The translations under genes were made by a program, and so were the position numbers. From an uncultured bacterium (GTDB taxonomy: Bacteria; Bacillota; Clostridia; Peptostreptococcales; Anaerovoracaceae), in assembly GCA_905214195.1 (NCBI GenBank), contig CAJMLH010000020.1, forward strand, positions 1 through 32,006: DNA of 32,006 bases, in the 5' to 3' direction. How positions within the stretch are numbered: position 1 is the stretch's first letter; each line of letters begins with the position of its first letter. Positions 17,000 through 24,795 of this stretch are shown here, one piece after another. The notes under the pieces were generated by a model. That model saw nothing but the letters and a program-made list of their open reading frames with translations, made no database searches and was not told the DNA's origin.

Positions 17000-17923
17000 T
17001 TACAATTTTTTTAATGTAGTAAGATCGAACGGAGTAGTCTGGTATACGAAATAATTGAGCCAGTTGGAATAAAGCAGATTGGCACATGAACGCCATGTGA
17101 CTACCGGCTCCAAACTGTCATCGTCATTGGGATAATAGTTTTTCGGGACTTCTATAGGAAGTCCGTTGTTTTTATCTCTGAGATATTCAGCCTCAAGTGT
17201 TAAGGCATCGTATTCCGAATGACCCATGATAAATATTTGCTCTCCTGACTCGGTTGCTACGGCATAAACTCCGGCCTCCTTGGAAGAAGCTAGGATATCA
17301 AGTTGAGGGACATTTTCTATATCCTCACGGTATACAGTAGTATGCCTCGAATGGGGGACATAAAAGGTATCGTCAAAGCCTCTGAAAAGAATGCTGTTTT
17401 TGACTTCCATTTTGTGATTAAATACTCCAAACATCTTTTCAGGCAGGCGATGTTTTGGAATTCCATAGTGATAGTAAAGACCTGCCTGAGCACCCCAGCA
17501 TATATGGAATGTACTGTGTACATGGGTTTTGCTCCATTCCATAATTTCACACAGTTCTTCCCAATATTCCACTTCTTCAAAAGGAAGCAGCTCCACAGGA
17601 GCGCCCGTTATGATAAGACCGTCGAAATTGCCGTCTTTGACATCCTCAAATGTCTTATAAAAAGACAACAGATGTTCCTCCGGTGTATGAGTGGAAACAT
17701 GAGACTTGGTCATGATGAGTTCCAACTCTACCTGAAGAGGAGTATTTCCTATAAGCCTTGAAAGCTGAGTTTCCGTTTCTATTTTTTTCGGCATGAGGTT
17801 TAAGAGAAGAACCTTTAGAGGACGAATGTCCTGAGTTATGGCTCTCGTCTCGGTCATGACGAATATATTCTCGTTGGTTAGTGTTTTTGTTGCAGGTAAA
17901 TCGTTAGGTATTTTTATAGGCAT
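17000..17923 (-). CDS. metA: Homoserine O-acetyltransferase (MetA type)
   Basis: Activates L-homoserine for methionine synthesis. It is a glutamine-amidotransferase-like fold with the catalytic Cys142 in HICWGAQAG, His235 and Glu237 in GHSEYD. Residue 111 is Glu (GAPVE), the residue associated with acetyl-CoA rather than succinyl-CoA use in characterised MetA enzymes, so acetyltransferase is the better name even if databases call it succinyltransferase. Length 307 is standard. AAAGGAC lies about 12 nt upstream. It follows metY by 31 nt in the thiN-metY-metA operon, and its product O-acetylhomoserine is the MetY substrate. Confidence 0.95.
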   Translation of the reverse strand: MPIKIPNDLPATKTLTNENIFVMTETRAITQDIRPLKVLLLNLMPKKIETETQLSRLIGNTPLQVELELIMTKSHVSTHTPEEHLLSFYKTFEDVKDGNFDGLIITGAPVELLPFEEVEYWEELCEIMEWSKTHVHSTFHICWGAQAGLYYHYGIPKHRLPEKMFGVFNHKMEVKNSILFRGFDDTFYVPHSRHTTVYREDIENVPQLDILASSKEAGVYAVATESGEQIFIMGHSEYDALTLEAEYLRDKNNGLPIEVPKNYYPNDDDSLEPVVTWRSCANLLYSNWLNYFVYQTTPFDLTTLKKL

Positions 17924-17954
17924 TCTGATAATGTCCTTTCTATGTTACAGCGTT

Positions 17955-19241
17955 TTATTTTAATTTTTTAAGGGCGTTTGAAACATCCTCGATGAGGTCG
18001 TCTATGTTTTCAAGTCCGATGGATATTCTTATAAGGTCACCGGGAACTCCTGCGTCTTGAAGCTGTGCTTCTGTCATTTGACGATGAGTGGAACTTGCAG
18101 GGTGCAGGCAACATGTTCTTGAATCGGCAACATGAGTTTCTATGGAAGCAAGTTTCAGATGTCCCATAAATTCCTCAGCGGCTTTTCTTCCGCCTTTAAT
18201 ACCGAAACTTATGACGCCGCAAGAACCCTTAGGCAAATATTTGGACGCCAAATCGTGATATTTGTTTGAAGCAAGGTCAGGGTAGTTTACCCAAGCTACT
18301 TGACTGTGGTCTTCAAGGAATTGAGCCATTTTAAGTGCATTGGAGCAGTGGCGCTCCATTCTTACAGGAAGACTTTCAAGACCGAGGCTCAAAAGGAATG
18401 CACTCTGTGGTGATGGGGTAGAGCCGAAATCACGCATAAGCTGAGCTACGGCTTTGGTTATAAAAGCGCCCTCAAGACCGAATCTTTCAGTATATGTTAC
18501 TCCATGGTAACTGTCATCAGGGATGCAAAGTCCCGGAAATTTTTCAGGATATTTTGTCCAGTCGAATTTGCCGCTGTCCACGATACAGCCACCTATGGTA
18601 GCTGCATGACCTTCCATATATTTTGTGGTTGAATGGGTAACTATATCGGCGCCCCATTCAAAAGGTCTGCAATTAACAGGAGTTGCAAAGGTATTATCGA
18701 TAATAAGAGGAACTCCGTGTTCATGGGCAGCCTTTGCGAACTTTTCTATATCAAGCACTGTAAGAGCAGGGTTTGCTATGGTTTCTCCAAAAACAGCCTT
18801 GGTATTTTCTCTGAAAGCAGCATTAAGTTCTTCATTACTGCAATCCGGGCTTACAAAAGTAAAGTCTATTCCCATGCGTTTCATAGTTACGGAAAACAAG
18901 TTAAAAGTACCGCCGTATATGGTGGAGGAGGCTACTATATGATCTCCACATGAGGCTATATTGAATATTGCATAGAAATTTGCGGCTTGTCCGGAACTTG
19001 TAAGCATTGCAGCAGAGCCGCCCTCCATAGCAGCTATCTTTTTTGCCACCATGTCACATGTTGGATTTGCAAGTCTTGAGTACATATATCCGTCTGATTC
19101 AAGATCAAACAGCTTGCCCATATCTTCACTGGTGTCATATCTGTAAGTGGTGCTTTGTATAATTGGAAGCTGACGAGGCTGTCCGTTTGCCGGATTATAT
19201 CCGCCTTGAATACATATTGTCTCTATATTTTGCTTTTTCAT
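17955..19241 (-). CDS. metY: O-acetylhomoserine sulfhydrylase
   Basis: PLP enzyme of the Cys/Met metabolism family that makes homocysteine from O-acetylhomoserine and sulfide. The PLP lysine is K207 in STTKYMEGH; other signatures are YSRLANPT, the SSGQAAN phosphate-binding region, DNTFATP, and the C-terminal RISIGLENIDDLIEDV. Length 428 is typical of MetY and longer than MetB/MetC (about 380-400). GGAG lies about 10 nt upstream. It sits between thiN and metA with gaps of 16 and 31 nt, so the operon makes homocysteine by direct sulfhydrylation. Confidence 0.95.
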   Translation of the reverse strand: MKKQNIETICIQGGYNPANGQPRQLPIIQSTTYRYDTSEDMGKLFDLESDGYMYSRLANPTCDMVAKKIAAMEGGSAAMLTSSGQAANFYAIFNIASCGDHIVASSTIYGGTFNLFSVTMKRMGIDFTFVSPDCSNEELNAAFRENTKAVFGETIANPALTVLDIEKFAKAAHEHGVPLIIDNTFATPVNCRPFEWGADIVTHSTTKYMEGHAATIGGCIVDSGKFDWTKYPEKFPGLCIPDDSYHGVTYTERFGLEGAFITKAVAQLMRDFGSTPSPQSAFLLSLGLESLPVRMERHCSNALKMAQFLEDHSQVAWVNYPDLASNKYHDLASKYLPKGSCGVISFGIKGGRKAAEEFMGHLKLASIETHVADSRTCCLHPASSTHRQMTEAQLQDAGVPGDLIRISIGLENIDDLIEDVSNALKKLK

Positions 19242-19257
19242 TTTGTAAATCTCCTTG

Positions 19258-19896
19258 TTATTTATATATTTCTTCAGTTCCGATAGGGTAAACGATTATA
19301 AGGGTTCCATCTCTAACGGAAATGCAGCTTTCTATGCCTGTAAATTCGTTGCTTACACCAAGTGAAGCTTTGTTGGAAAGGGTAGAATCATTTAGGCTGT
19401 ATTTAAGCCCCGACTCATATACTCCATAAGCTTTTTCATCATGGGAAAAAACTGATATGTAGCCTGATGATTCAGGTGAAAAACATATTTTATCGTTGTG
19501 AATAGCAGTGATTATCGAATCCTTGCCAATGAGAAATCCTCTGCCGCCTCTTGCTGCAATTGAGGCAATACACTGAATATTGGCTATTGTGTGGTCTATT
19601 CTGCCTCCTAAACCTCCGTATATGGCGAAAAATCGGTATCCACAGTTCCAGCCCTCTTCTATGGCAGCTTCCATATCGGTATTATCCTTGATGGGTGATA
19701 GCACTACAACATTATTGCCGCAAGGCACAAAACCGAGGGAATCGAAATCGCCTATGATTATGTCGGCAGCTCTGCCAAGGGAAGAAAGAAAGGAGTAACC
19801 GCCGTCTGCGGCTATTACCATATCTTTTGAATTTTTTTGGGGAAGCGGAGTTAAATGTTCGCCGGCTCCTATTATATAACATACAGGCTTTTTCAT
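19258..19896 (-). CDS. thiN: Thiamine pyrophosphokinase
   Basis: Transfers pyrophosphate from ATP to thiamine, giving TPP in the cytoplasm. Motifs are AADGGYSFL, IIGDFDSLG, KDNTDMEAAIEEG and GGLGGRIDHTIANI, which together define the family active site. With the start at 19896 it has 212 residues, the normal length; AGGAGAA lies 7 nt upstream of this ATG, whereas the longer frame beginning at 19974 would run through the promoter. It is the first gene of the minus-strand operon with metY and metA, an unusual partner for methionine genes. Confidence 0.92.
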   Translation of the reverse strand: MKKPVCYIIGAGEHLTPLPQKNSKDMVIAADGGYSFLSSLGRAADIIIGDFDSLGFVPCGNNVVVLSPIKDNTDMEAAIEEGWNCGYRFFAIYGGLGGRIDHTIANIQCIASIAARGGRGFLIGKDSIITAIHNDKICFSPESSGYISVFSHDEKAYGVYESGLKYSLNDSTLSNKASLGVSNEFTGIESCISVRDGTLIIVYPIGTEEIYK

Positions 19897-19945
19897 GGAG
19901 TTTCTCCTGTTATAAAATTGAAATGATAAACTTCGTAACCAATAT

Positions 19946-19974
19946 ATTATAATACTTTTGGAGGAAAAAGCCAA
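19946..19974 (-). promoter_or_regulatory. Sigma-A promoter of thiN-metY-metA
   Basis: On the minus strand TTGGCT (19969-19974) and a perfect TATAAT (19946-19951) are separated by 17 nt, with the start expected near 19939 and a leader of about 40 nt. That leader is too short for an S-box or T-box. Confidence 0.75.
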
Positions 19975-19979
19975 TATGA

Positions 19980-20317
19980 AATAAAAAAGAGGAGCAGGGT
20001 GTTTGTAGGTTTGTCAAACACATATTGAGTGGTAGGTCATAAATAAAAGGTATATTGAGGAAGTATAAAAAACACATACATAATCAGCGGGCAGTGGCGG
20101 AAAATAGGCGATAAGAAAAATCAATACTGTTGACAATAAGAAAATATATGTTAAAATTTTATTAAACAAACAAAGTGCTTGCTTTACTTGAGCCATATCA
20201 ATAATAGTTTAATTAAGTAACATATTACATTTGATGGAATTGTAAGGTGATGCGTATGCGAAACGGGGATATGATAAGAATCAGTTAGTTCAATTGTTTT
20301 AAGATTGGAGAATTAAA
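19980..20317 (+). other. Non-coding stretch upstream of the toxin-like gene
   Basis: It contains a hairpin GTGTTTG/CAAACAC (19999-20005, 20015-20021) and, further on, the promoter given separately. The leader from that promoter to the gene at 20318 would be about 150 nt. No ORF here has a credible ribosome binding site; a hydrophobic 60-codon frame on the minus strand lacks one. Confidence 0.5.
20130..20157 (+). promoter_or_regulatory. Sigma-A promoter of the toxin-like gene
   Basis: A perfect TTGACA (20130-20135) and TAAAAT (20152-20157) are separated by 16 nt. It points at the secreted protein gene at 20318. Confidence 0.6.
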
Positions 20318-21025
20318 ATGAAAAAAATTTGGAAAATCTTTACCGTACTAACAGTTATATCTGCATTATTTATAACTTGCACTGTCAGTGTATTTGCCTA
20401 AACAGGTATTTCAGTAGAAACATCTAATGGCAATATTTCAGTCATGGCACTAAATAACAATAGCGTATATATGAGTGACGGAGATACATTTGCTGTGATG
20501 AGAGTAAATGAAACAAAACAAGAAATTAAATATGAAATTGTTAAGGGAGAAGAAATTGATTTTTTGATATATGATAAAAATACAAATAAGATGACTTCTT
20601 CTATTACAGGGCAAAGTATATCAATGGATGATATATTAGTTACAGATGATACTTCTTCTTCAAAAGAAACAAGCGGTACAATTATTCCTATGGCAGTTGG
20701 AGATGTGGTAGAATCACATACTTTTAAAATTAGCTATGCCCAAATAGCAGCTTTAGTTGGAGATAGTTACAGTAAATATGATTTGGCATATACTATTGTT
20801 GCTATTATGGGAGTATTCCAAGGTGTTGCTATAACTACTATTGTATCATTGATATATGGGGCTCTAAAAGGTGAACTATTGAACAGAATTGTTGACGGAG
20901 TGAAAAACAATGCTCCCGGAGGTATAAAAATTACAATAGACAAAGTTGAAATTCGAAAACATCAGGGAGGAAAAATGGTAAAAGGATATGGATATAAAGT
21001 TGGTACACTAACTACATATTCATAA
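20318..21025 (+). pseudogene. Secreted bacteriocin-like protein gene broken by one stop
   Basis: The gene starts at ATG 20318 with TGGAG about 7 nt upstream and encodes a clear signal peptide: KK, then a hydrophobic core, ending VFA at codon 27. Codon 28 is TAA (20399-20401), exactly where signal peptidase would cut, and the same frame continues without any other stop to 21025, adding about 207 residues. The downstream ATG at 20444 has no ribosome binding site. The mature part is a hydrophilic region (about 30-125), then a hydrophobic, glycine-containing segment (AIMGVFQGVAITTIVSLIYG) and a basic tail with KGYGYKVG. This architecture, plus the small membrane proteins downstream, recalls the large unmodified bacteriocins of the geobacillin-26 type; the assignment is from memory and weak. 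A single C-to-T, G-to-T or A-to-T change would explain the stop, so the break is recent or a sequencing error. Confidence 0.72.
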
Positions 21026-21049
21026 AAATTCAATTAAATTTGATTTGAG

Positions 21050-21083
21050 ACACTCACATTGCTATGATTAGCAATGTGGGTGT
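21050..21083 (+). terminator. Strong hairpin between toxin-like gene and small membrane gene
   Basis: ACACTCACATTGCT (21050-21063) pairs with AGCAATGTGGGTGT (21070-21083), 14 bp with one G-T pair, and a 6-nt loop. The following sequence (TATAACAC) is not a good T-tract, so it may be an attenuator or mRNA-processing hairpin that sets the ratio of the two products rather than a full terminator. Confidence 0.5.
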
Positions 21084-21111
21084 TATAACACTTGAATATA
21101 AGGAGAGTACA

Positions 21112-21276
21112 ATGAAAGTTTTCATTATTTTTATAATCTTGGCATTGATAATAGCATTTGAAATATATATGTTCAAATTTACAAAAGGACCTCAGAGACA
21201 AGGATGGATCGCAAATGCAATCGGCTCTATATTTCTTACTATTGCTATAACATTGGCTATCATCGCTTCTTTATAA
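21112..21276 (+). CDS. Small two-helix membrane protein, copy 1 (possible immunity protein)
   Basis: 54 residues with two predicted membrane helices (about 3-20 and 32-53) joined by a short basic loop FKFTKGPQRQGW. AAGGAG about 7 nt upstream fixes the start at 21112; a longer frame from 21064 begins inside the hairpin loop and is rejected. It lies 86 nt after the toxin-like gene. Small two-helix proteins directly after a bacteriocin gene are often self-immunity factors, which is the basis for this inference. A diverged second copy follows. Confidence 0.72.
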   Translation: MKVFIIFIILALIIAFEIYMFKFTKGPQRQGWIANAIGSIFLTIAITLAIIASL

Positions 21277-21471
21277 GAAAATACGGTACAAAAAACAATT
21301 AGAGTGTGTTGATTGAATATAGAACGGCTCGTGTATTCAAAGGCAGCTCCCCGATGCAGTGATTTTATTTATTTAAGGTTCTCAAATGGTCTCTAGTGGA
21401 ACTATGTAAATAGCAAAAGGATACGGATATAAAATTGGTCTGATAATACTTGAGTATGAGAGGAAAGCACA

Positions 21472-21639
21472 ATGAAAGAACTTATTATTTATTTAATTGC
21501 ATTTTGGGCTTTGGCAGCGTTTGGTATATATATGTTTAAATTCACAAAAGGGCCTAAGAGAATAGGATGGATTGTGAGCGCAATAGGATCTATTTTTGCT
21601 GCTTTTTTTATCACATTTTTGATAATCGCTTCTTTATAA
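21472..21639 (+). CDS. Small two-helix membrane protein, copy 2
   Basis: 55 residues, about 60 percent identical to copy 1. The identical blocks are IYMFKFTKGP, GWI, AIGSIF and the C-terminal IIASL. The start has GAGAGGAAAG about 5 nt upstream. The distance between the starts of the two copies is exactly 360 nt, and similarity extends both before the start and a few bases past the stop. Both copies keep intact frames while the toxin-like gene is broken, as expected if protection is still useful or loss has not yet had time. Confidence 0.7.
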   Translation: MKELIIYLIAFWALAAFGIYMFKFTKGPKRIGWIVSAIGSIFAAFFITFLIIASL

Positions 21640-21699
21640 GAAAATAAAATACAAAGCTGAGGAAAAGACAATTGTTTATGTAGATTATATAATAAATAT

Positions 21700-21722
21700 G
21701 GGCGGTGTAAGCCGCCTTTTTA
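21700..21722 (+). terminator. Rho-independent terminator
   Basis: GGCGG (21701-21705) pairs with CCGCC (21712-21716), with flanking pairs, followed by TTTTTAT. It closes the accessory toxin/membrane protein transcript. Confidence 0.75.
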
Positions 21723-21865
21723 TATGAGCAAAACTTATAAATCATAAATTTCTACCCTTTGCTGCTTGACGGAGTGTTATCTCTTAGATATTTCAGCGAA
21801 GCTATAGAATTTCTATGCCTCTTGCCGTAAAATTGTTGACCAAATTGATGGGTTTTAACAAAACA

Positions 21866-22170
21866 GCCGACAAATCACCTAATAAATAGGTCAAAATTTG
21901 TCGTAAAATGCCAACAAGTGGCTGATTTTAAAAAAATGTCCTGTTATGACAACACTTTTTGAAAAAATGTTGTCACAATCTTGAAAAATAAGAAATTTAG
22001 CAACAAAAAACCGAAAAAGTTTTGTCAGTTTTGCCGAAATCCGAAAATTTGACAACAAAGCAGTGAAAAGAAGAGAAAAAATGTACCAAATCAAAGAAAA
22101 GATGAGTCAAATGTTGTCAAAATTAGAGAAAAAGCTTATTTCTGACAACATAGTGCTGAATGAACTGTAC
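21866..22170. repeat. Cluster of TGTTGTCA/TGACAACA inverted motifs
   Basis: Within 300 nt the motif recurs in both orientations: CGACAAAT/ATTTGTCG (about 21869 and 21896), TGACAACA/TGTTGTCA (about 21948 and 21968), TTTGTCA/TTGACAACA (about 22021 and 22049), and ATGTTGTCA/TGACAACAT (about 22111 and 22142). Each pair could fold as a hairpin with an AT-rich loop. The region is otherwise AT-rich and has no intact gene. Confidence 0.6.
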
Positions 22171-22404
22171 ACTATAGAGTGGATACAGATACAAAAGCAG
22201 ATCATATACTTGTAGCAACAGAAAGACTTTCCCAAAAAAGAAAGCTATCGGGCTCCAAAGCAAGAAGGGCGATTAGAAGTCAAAGTTTTTGCAGAATGCT
22301 GCGAATTGATAAAAAAGACATCTGAGGAAAAAGGCAATCGGCTAACAAAAATGTTGAGACAACTGAAATTGTTTTCAGCCATCTCAACATTTATTACAAA
22401 GTAG
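22081..22404 (+). pseudogene. Possible degenerate reading frame
   Basis: From ATG 22081 a Lys-rich frame runs 44 codons to TAG (22213-22215) and then continues in the same frame for 62 codons to TAG (22402-22404). The second half (…GRLEVKVFAECCELIKK…) has gene-like composition. There is no clear ribosome binding site, and upstream in-frame stops exist at 21982 and earlier. It may be the decayed remains of a mobile-element gene or simply chance; I do not recognise a family. Confidence 0.25.
22344..22392 (-). terminator. Terminator of the Cys-rich protein gene
   Basis: AATGTTGAGA (22350-22359) pairs with TCTCAACATT (22382-22391), with an inner CTGAAA/TTTCAG stem (22363-22368, 22373-22378). On the minus strand it is followed by TTTTTGTT, and it starts 22 nt after the stop of the gene at 22414. 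Confidence 0.75.
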
Positions 22405-22413
22405 CTTTTTTAT

Positions 22414-23433
22414 TTATCTCCTTGGCTGAGGTCTTTGCGGCCTGCATTCTGAATTGTCATTTCTCACGCATGGATTACAGCAATCGTGTGCATATTCAGG
22501 TTCGCATGTATTATCACAATCTACGCCGCAATTTTCTTTTGTGTCCTCTTCTTTAATCTGATTCGGAAACAACGGCGGAAAAGCAGTGCAAATGGAGTTT
22601 TGCTGAACGGCAGCCTGCGCATATCCTGTCGAAAGAACGCACAGCTGAACAGGTACAACGATTTTCTTTTCACATGTAACACATATTGCGATAATAAGGT
22701 TTCCGCATACGCATCCGTCATTACTTACAGTTAAATCTCTGCCGCAGTTGTTAGTTGCAAGCCTTGCTTCACATGCCGAATTACAGAACTCTGTAAATCT
22801 CGGCACAAATGCAGTATCAACAGACGAAGGCATACAAATTTCAAAGAAATTAGTAAGTATCAGAGGATGAGAAGCATCTGCAATATTTACATTGGTGCAT
22901 ACAGTAAACACGACATCATTGTTGCAGCTATCGCAAAGAAGCAAATCAAGTTCTATTATCACATTTCCCGTTATGGCTATATTTTGAGTTCCGAATATCG
23001 GTGTCCCCATACATTTTTCATCACAGCTGTCTGTCTCTGCATAAAGAAGCCTTTCAGAACAGTTGCCGTCTGCACCTACAACGGTTAATTGTTCACCTGA
23101 TGCATTCTGCAAAAAAGTTGCGCCGGAAATACTTGTATTAACATCCAACTTCAAATTGGACGGGTCATCTACATTGTAAGGATTGAAACTCCTCTTACAC
23201 CTTATATCTATAACTCTTTTTACTCTGTGACACGAAGGAATTTTAGGAGTGAATGTCTGATTCTGTACGGTTTTCATTCCCTGAAGATTAAAAAGAACAG
23301 CATCGAAAACCTTCTGAACATAGATAGGTTCACTTTTTAAACTGTCTATATCTCCGTTGAATTCACAGATAGTATTGGCGTTACAGCAGTTTTGATAGAG
23401 GTCTTGGGATACTCTCCCACCAAAGCAGCTCAT
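22414..23433 (-). CDS. Cys-rich hypothetical protein, possible spore-surface protein
   Basis: 339 residues with about 29 cysteines and no signal peptide. The N-terminal 190 or so residues include VFDAVLFNLQGMKTVQNQTF and RVIDIRCKRSFNPYNVDDPS; a Cys-dense centre and a C-terminal tail with CDNTC, HDCCNPC and RPQRPQPRR follow. A perfect AAGGAGGT lies about 7 nt upstream. I recall similar uncharacterised clostridial proteins but no named domain. High cysteine without export signals, a basic proline/arginine tail and a promoter resembling the sigma-K consensus all fit a spore coat or exosporium component assembled from the mother cell; that is inference. It is monocistronic and diverges from the peptidase operon. 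Confidence 0.8.
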   Translation of the reverse strand: MSCFGGRVSQDLYQNCCNANTICEFNGDIDSLKSEPIYVQKVFDAVLFNLQGMKTVQNQTFTPKIPSCHRVKRVIDIRCKRSFNPYNVDDPSNLKLDVNTSISGATFLQNASGEQLTVVGADGNCSERLLYAETDSCDEKCMGTPIFGTQNIAITGNVIIELDLLLCDSCNNDVVFTVCTNVNIADASHPLILTNFFEICMPSSVDTAFVPRFTEFCNSACEARLATNNCGRDLTVSNDGCVCGNLIIAICVTCEKKIVVPVQLCVLSTGYAQAAVQQNSICTAFPPLFPNQIKEEDTKENCGVDCDNTCEPEYAHDCCNPCVRNDNSECRPQRPQPRR

Positions 23434-23472
23434 ATATTTTACCTCCTTAAATAGTCCAATATCTTTCTCTGT

Positions 23473-23500
23473 TAGTATATGAAAATCAAAGAAAATGTGT
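23473..23500 (-). promoter_or_regulatory. Sigma-K-like promoter candidate of the Cys-rich gene
   Basis: On the minus strand, AC (23499-23500), 17 nt, then CATATACTA (23473-23481) matches the sigma-K pattern AC-N16/17-CATANNNTA. TATACT inside it could also serve sigma-A, but no -35 for sigma-A is visible. Confidence 0.4.
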
Positions 23501-23535
23501 TATTATATAAAATGAAATTTTTTGGAGGAAACAAC

Positions 23536-24792
23536 ATGGGAAATATTGATATAAGGACTTTAGACTGCGGTATAAGAGTAGTAATGGAAGAATTGGACCA
23601 TGTCAAATCGGCGGCATTTGGCATATGGGTAAAAAACGGTGCCGTAAACGAAACGCCTTCGGTTGCAGGCATTTCTCATTTTATTGAACATATGATGTTC
23701 AAAGGAACAGAGAAAAGAAGCTCAAGAAAGATTGCAGAAGATGTTGACAAGATAGGCGGGCAGATGAATGCCTTTACCGGAAAAGAAGCAACTTGTTATT
23801 ATGTAAAGACTATAAGTTCCCATTTAAAAGATGGAGCAGAAGTCATAATCGATATGGTAAACAATGCAGTTTTTGACAGCAGGGAGATGACTAAGGAAAG
23901 GCAAGTAATTTGCGAAGAGATAAAAATGATACAAGACCAGCCCGATGATTTGGTACATGACAGCATCACTGAACTTGTATTTAAGGATTCACCTCTTGGG
24001 AATTCAATAATAGGAACCAAGACATCACTTTCACGCATTACAAGACCTGTAATAGTAGATTATAAGGAAAATGCATACAGCAGAGATTCAATAGTCATAT
24101 CTGTTGCCGGAAGCTTCGACAAAGATGATTTCTGTGCATATCTTTCAGACAAGTTTAATAAGTTAAAAGAGTCAAGAGCATTGGAAATCCATGAAGAAAA
24201 GCCTTATGTTCCCGGATTTAAGGTAATAAAAAAGGATATTAAACAGTCTCACATATGTATGGCTGTAAGAAGTATAAGTATCGACAGCCCTATGTACTAT
24301 GATTTTGCCGTACTGAACAATGTTATGGGCGGAAGCATGAGCTCAAGATTTTTCCAGAATATAAGAGAAGAAAAGGGACTTGCATACAGCGTGTATTCCA
24401 CCAACAGCACTTTCAGCACTGACGGATATTACAACATATATGCAGGTGTAAGCCATGACAAGATAGGTATGGCAATAGACGGAATAAAAGAAGAACTGGA
24501 TATACTTGACAAAAATGGCCTGACAGAAGAGGAAATACTAATGTCTAAGGAGCAGCTCAAAAGCAGCTATATATTCGGACAGGAAAATGTAGCCAGCAGA
24601 ATGTTCAATATAGGCAAAAATCTTTTGCTTTTAGGCAAGGTATATGAGCAGGACGAAGTTATAGAGGGTATAGAAAAAGTTTCTAAAGAATCTATAGATG
24701 ATGCAAAAAAACTTATATGTAACATTGAAAATTATTCGGCAGTATGTTTGACAGATAAAGATATAAATCTAAAAAAACTCGTAAGGGCTTAA
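23536..24792 (+). CDS. M16-family zinc peptidase (processing-peptidase-like)
   Basis: Cytoplasmic inverzincin metallopeptidase, 418 residues. The inverted zinc motif HFIEH (HxxEH) is near residue 48, followed by MMFKGTEKRS and the downstream Glu region QVICEEIKMI. The C-terminal half carries the usual REEKGLAYSVYS. This single-domain form is the Firmicute YmxG/MlpA type. A GGAGG at 23524-23528 sets the start at 23536; a longer frame from 23479 would run over the ribosome binding site and promoter region. It begins a tight operon: dut starts 3 nt after its stop. Confidence 0.93.
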   Translation: MGNIDIRTLDCGIRVVMEELDHVKSAAFGIWVKNGAVNETPSVAGISHFIEHMMFKGTEKRSSRKIAEDVDKIGGQMNAFTGKEATCYYVKTISSHLKDGAEVIIDMVNNAVFDSREMTKERQVICEEIKMIQDQPDDLVHDSITELVFKDSPLGNSIIGTKTSLSRITRPVIVDYKENAYSRDSIVISVAGSFDKDDFCAYLSDKFNKLKESRALEIHEEKPYVPGFKVIKKDIKQSHICMAVRSISIDSPMYYDFAVLNNVMGGSMSSRFFQNIREEKGLAYSVYSTNSTFSTDGYYNIYAGVSHDKIGMAIDGIKEELDILDKNGLTEEEILMSKEQLKSSYIFGQENVASRMFNIGKNLLLLGKVYEQDEVIEGIEKVSKESIDDAKKLICNIENYSAVCLTDKDINLKKLVRA

Positions 24793-24795
24793 AAT

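Larger units (their letters stand above)
20988..21655 (+). repeat. Diverged tandem duplication of toxin tail and small membrane gene
   Basis: Unit 1 covers the toxin-like gene tail (AAAGGATATGGATATAAAG near 20981-21000), the hairpin, and copy 1. Unit 2 has the matching AAAGGATACGGATATAAAA (near 21416-21435), then a shortened spacer without the hairpin, then copy 2. Both copies end in GCTTCTTTATAAGAAAATA. The second toxin-like gene is therefore reduced to its last few codons, fused to the spacer. Confidence 0.65.

Noticed and set aside
16755..17054. 99-codon open frame on the plus strand
   Set aside because: Its start is in the terminator stem, it runs through the structured RNA and into the metA end, and no ribosome binding site is present.
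20014..20196. 60-codon hydrophobic frame on the minus strand
   Set aside because: No ribosome binding site before its ATG, and it overlaps a good plus-strand promoter.
20399..20401. Programmed read-through or recoding of the TAA in the toxin-like gene
   Set aside because: TAA is not a selenocysteine or pyrrolysine codon, and no recoding element was recognised; a point mutation is simpler.
21866..22170. CRISPR-like array
   Set aside because: The repeats are only 8-9 nt, in both orientations and unevenly spaced, and no cas genes are present.
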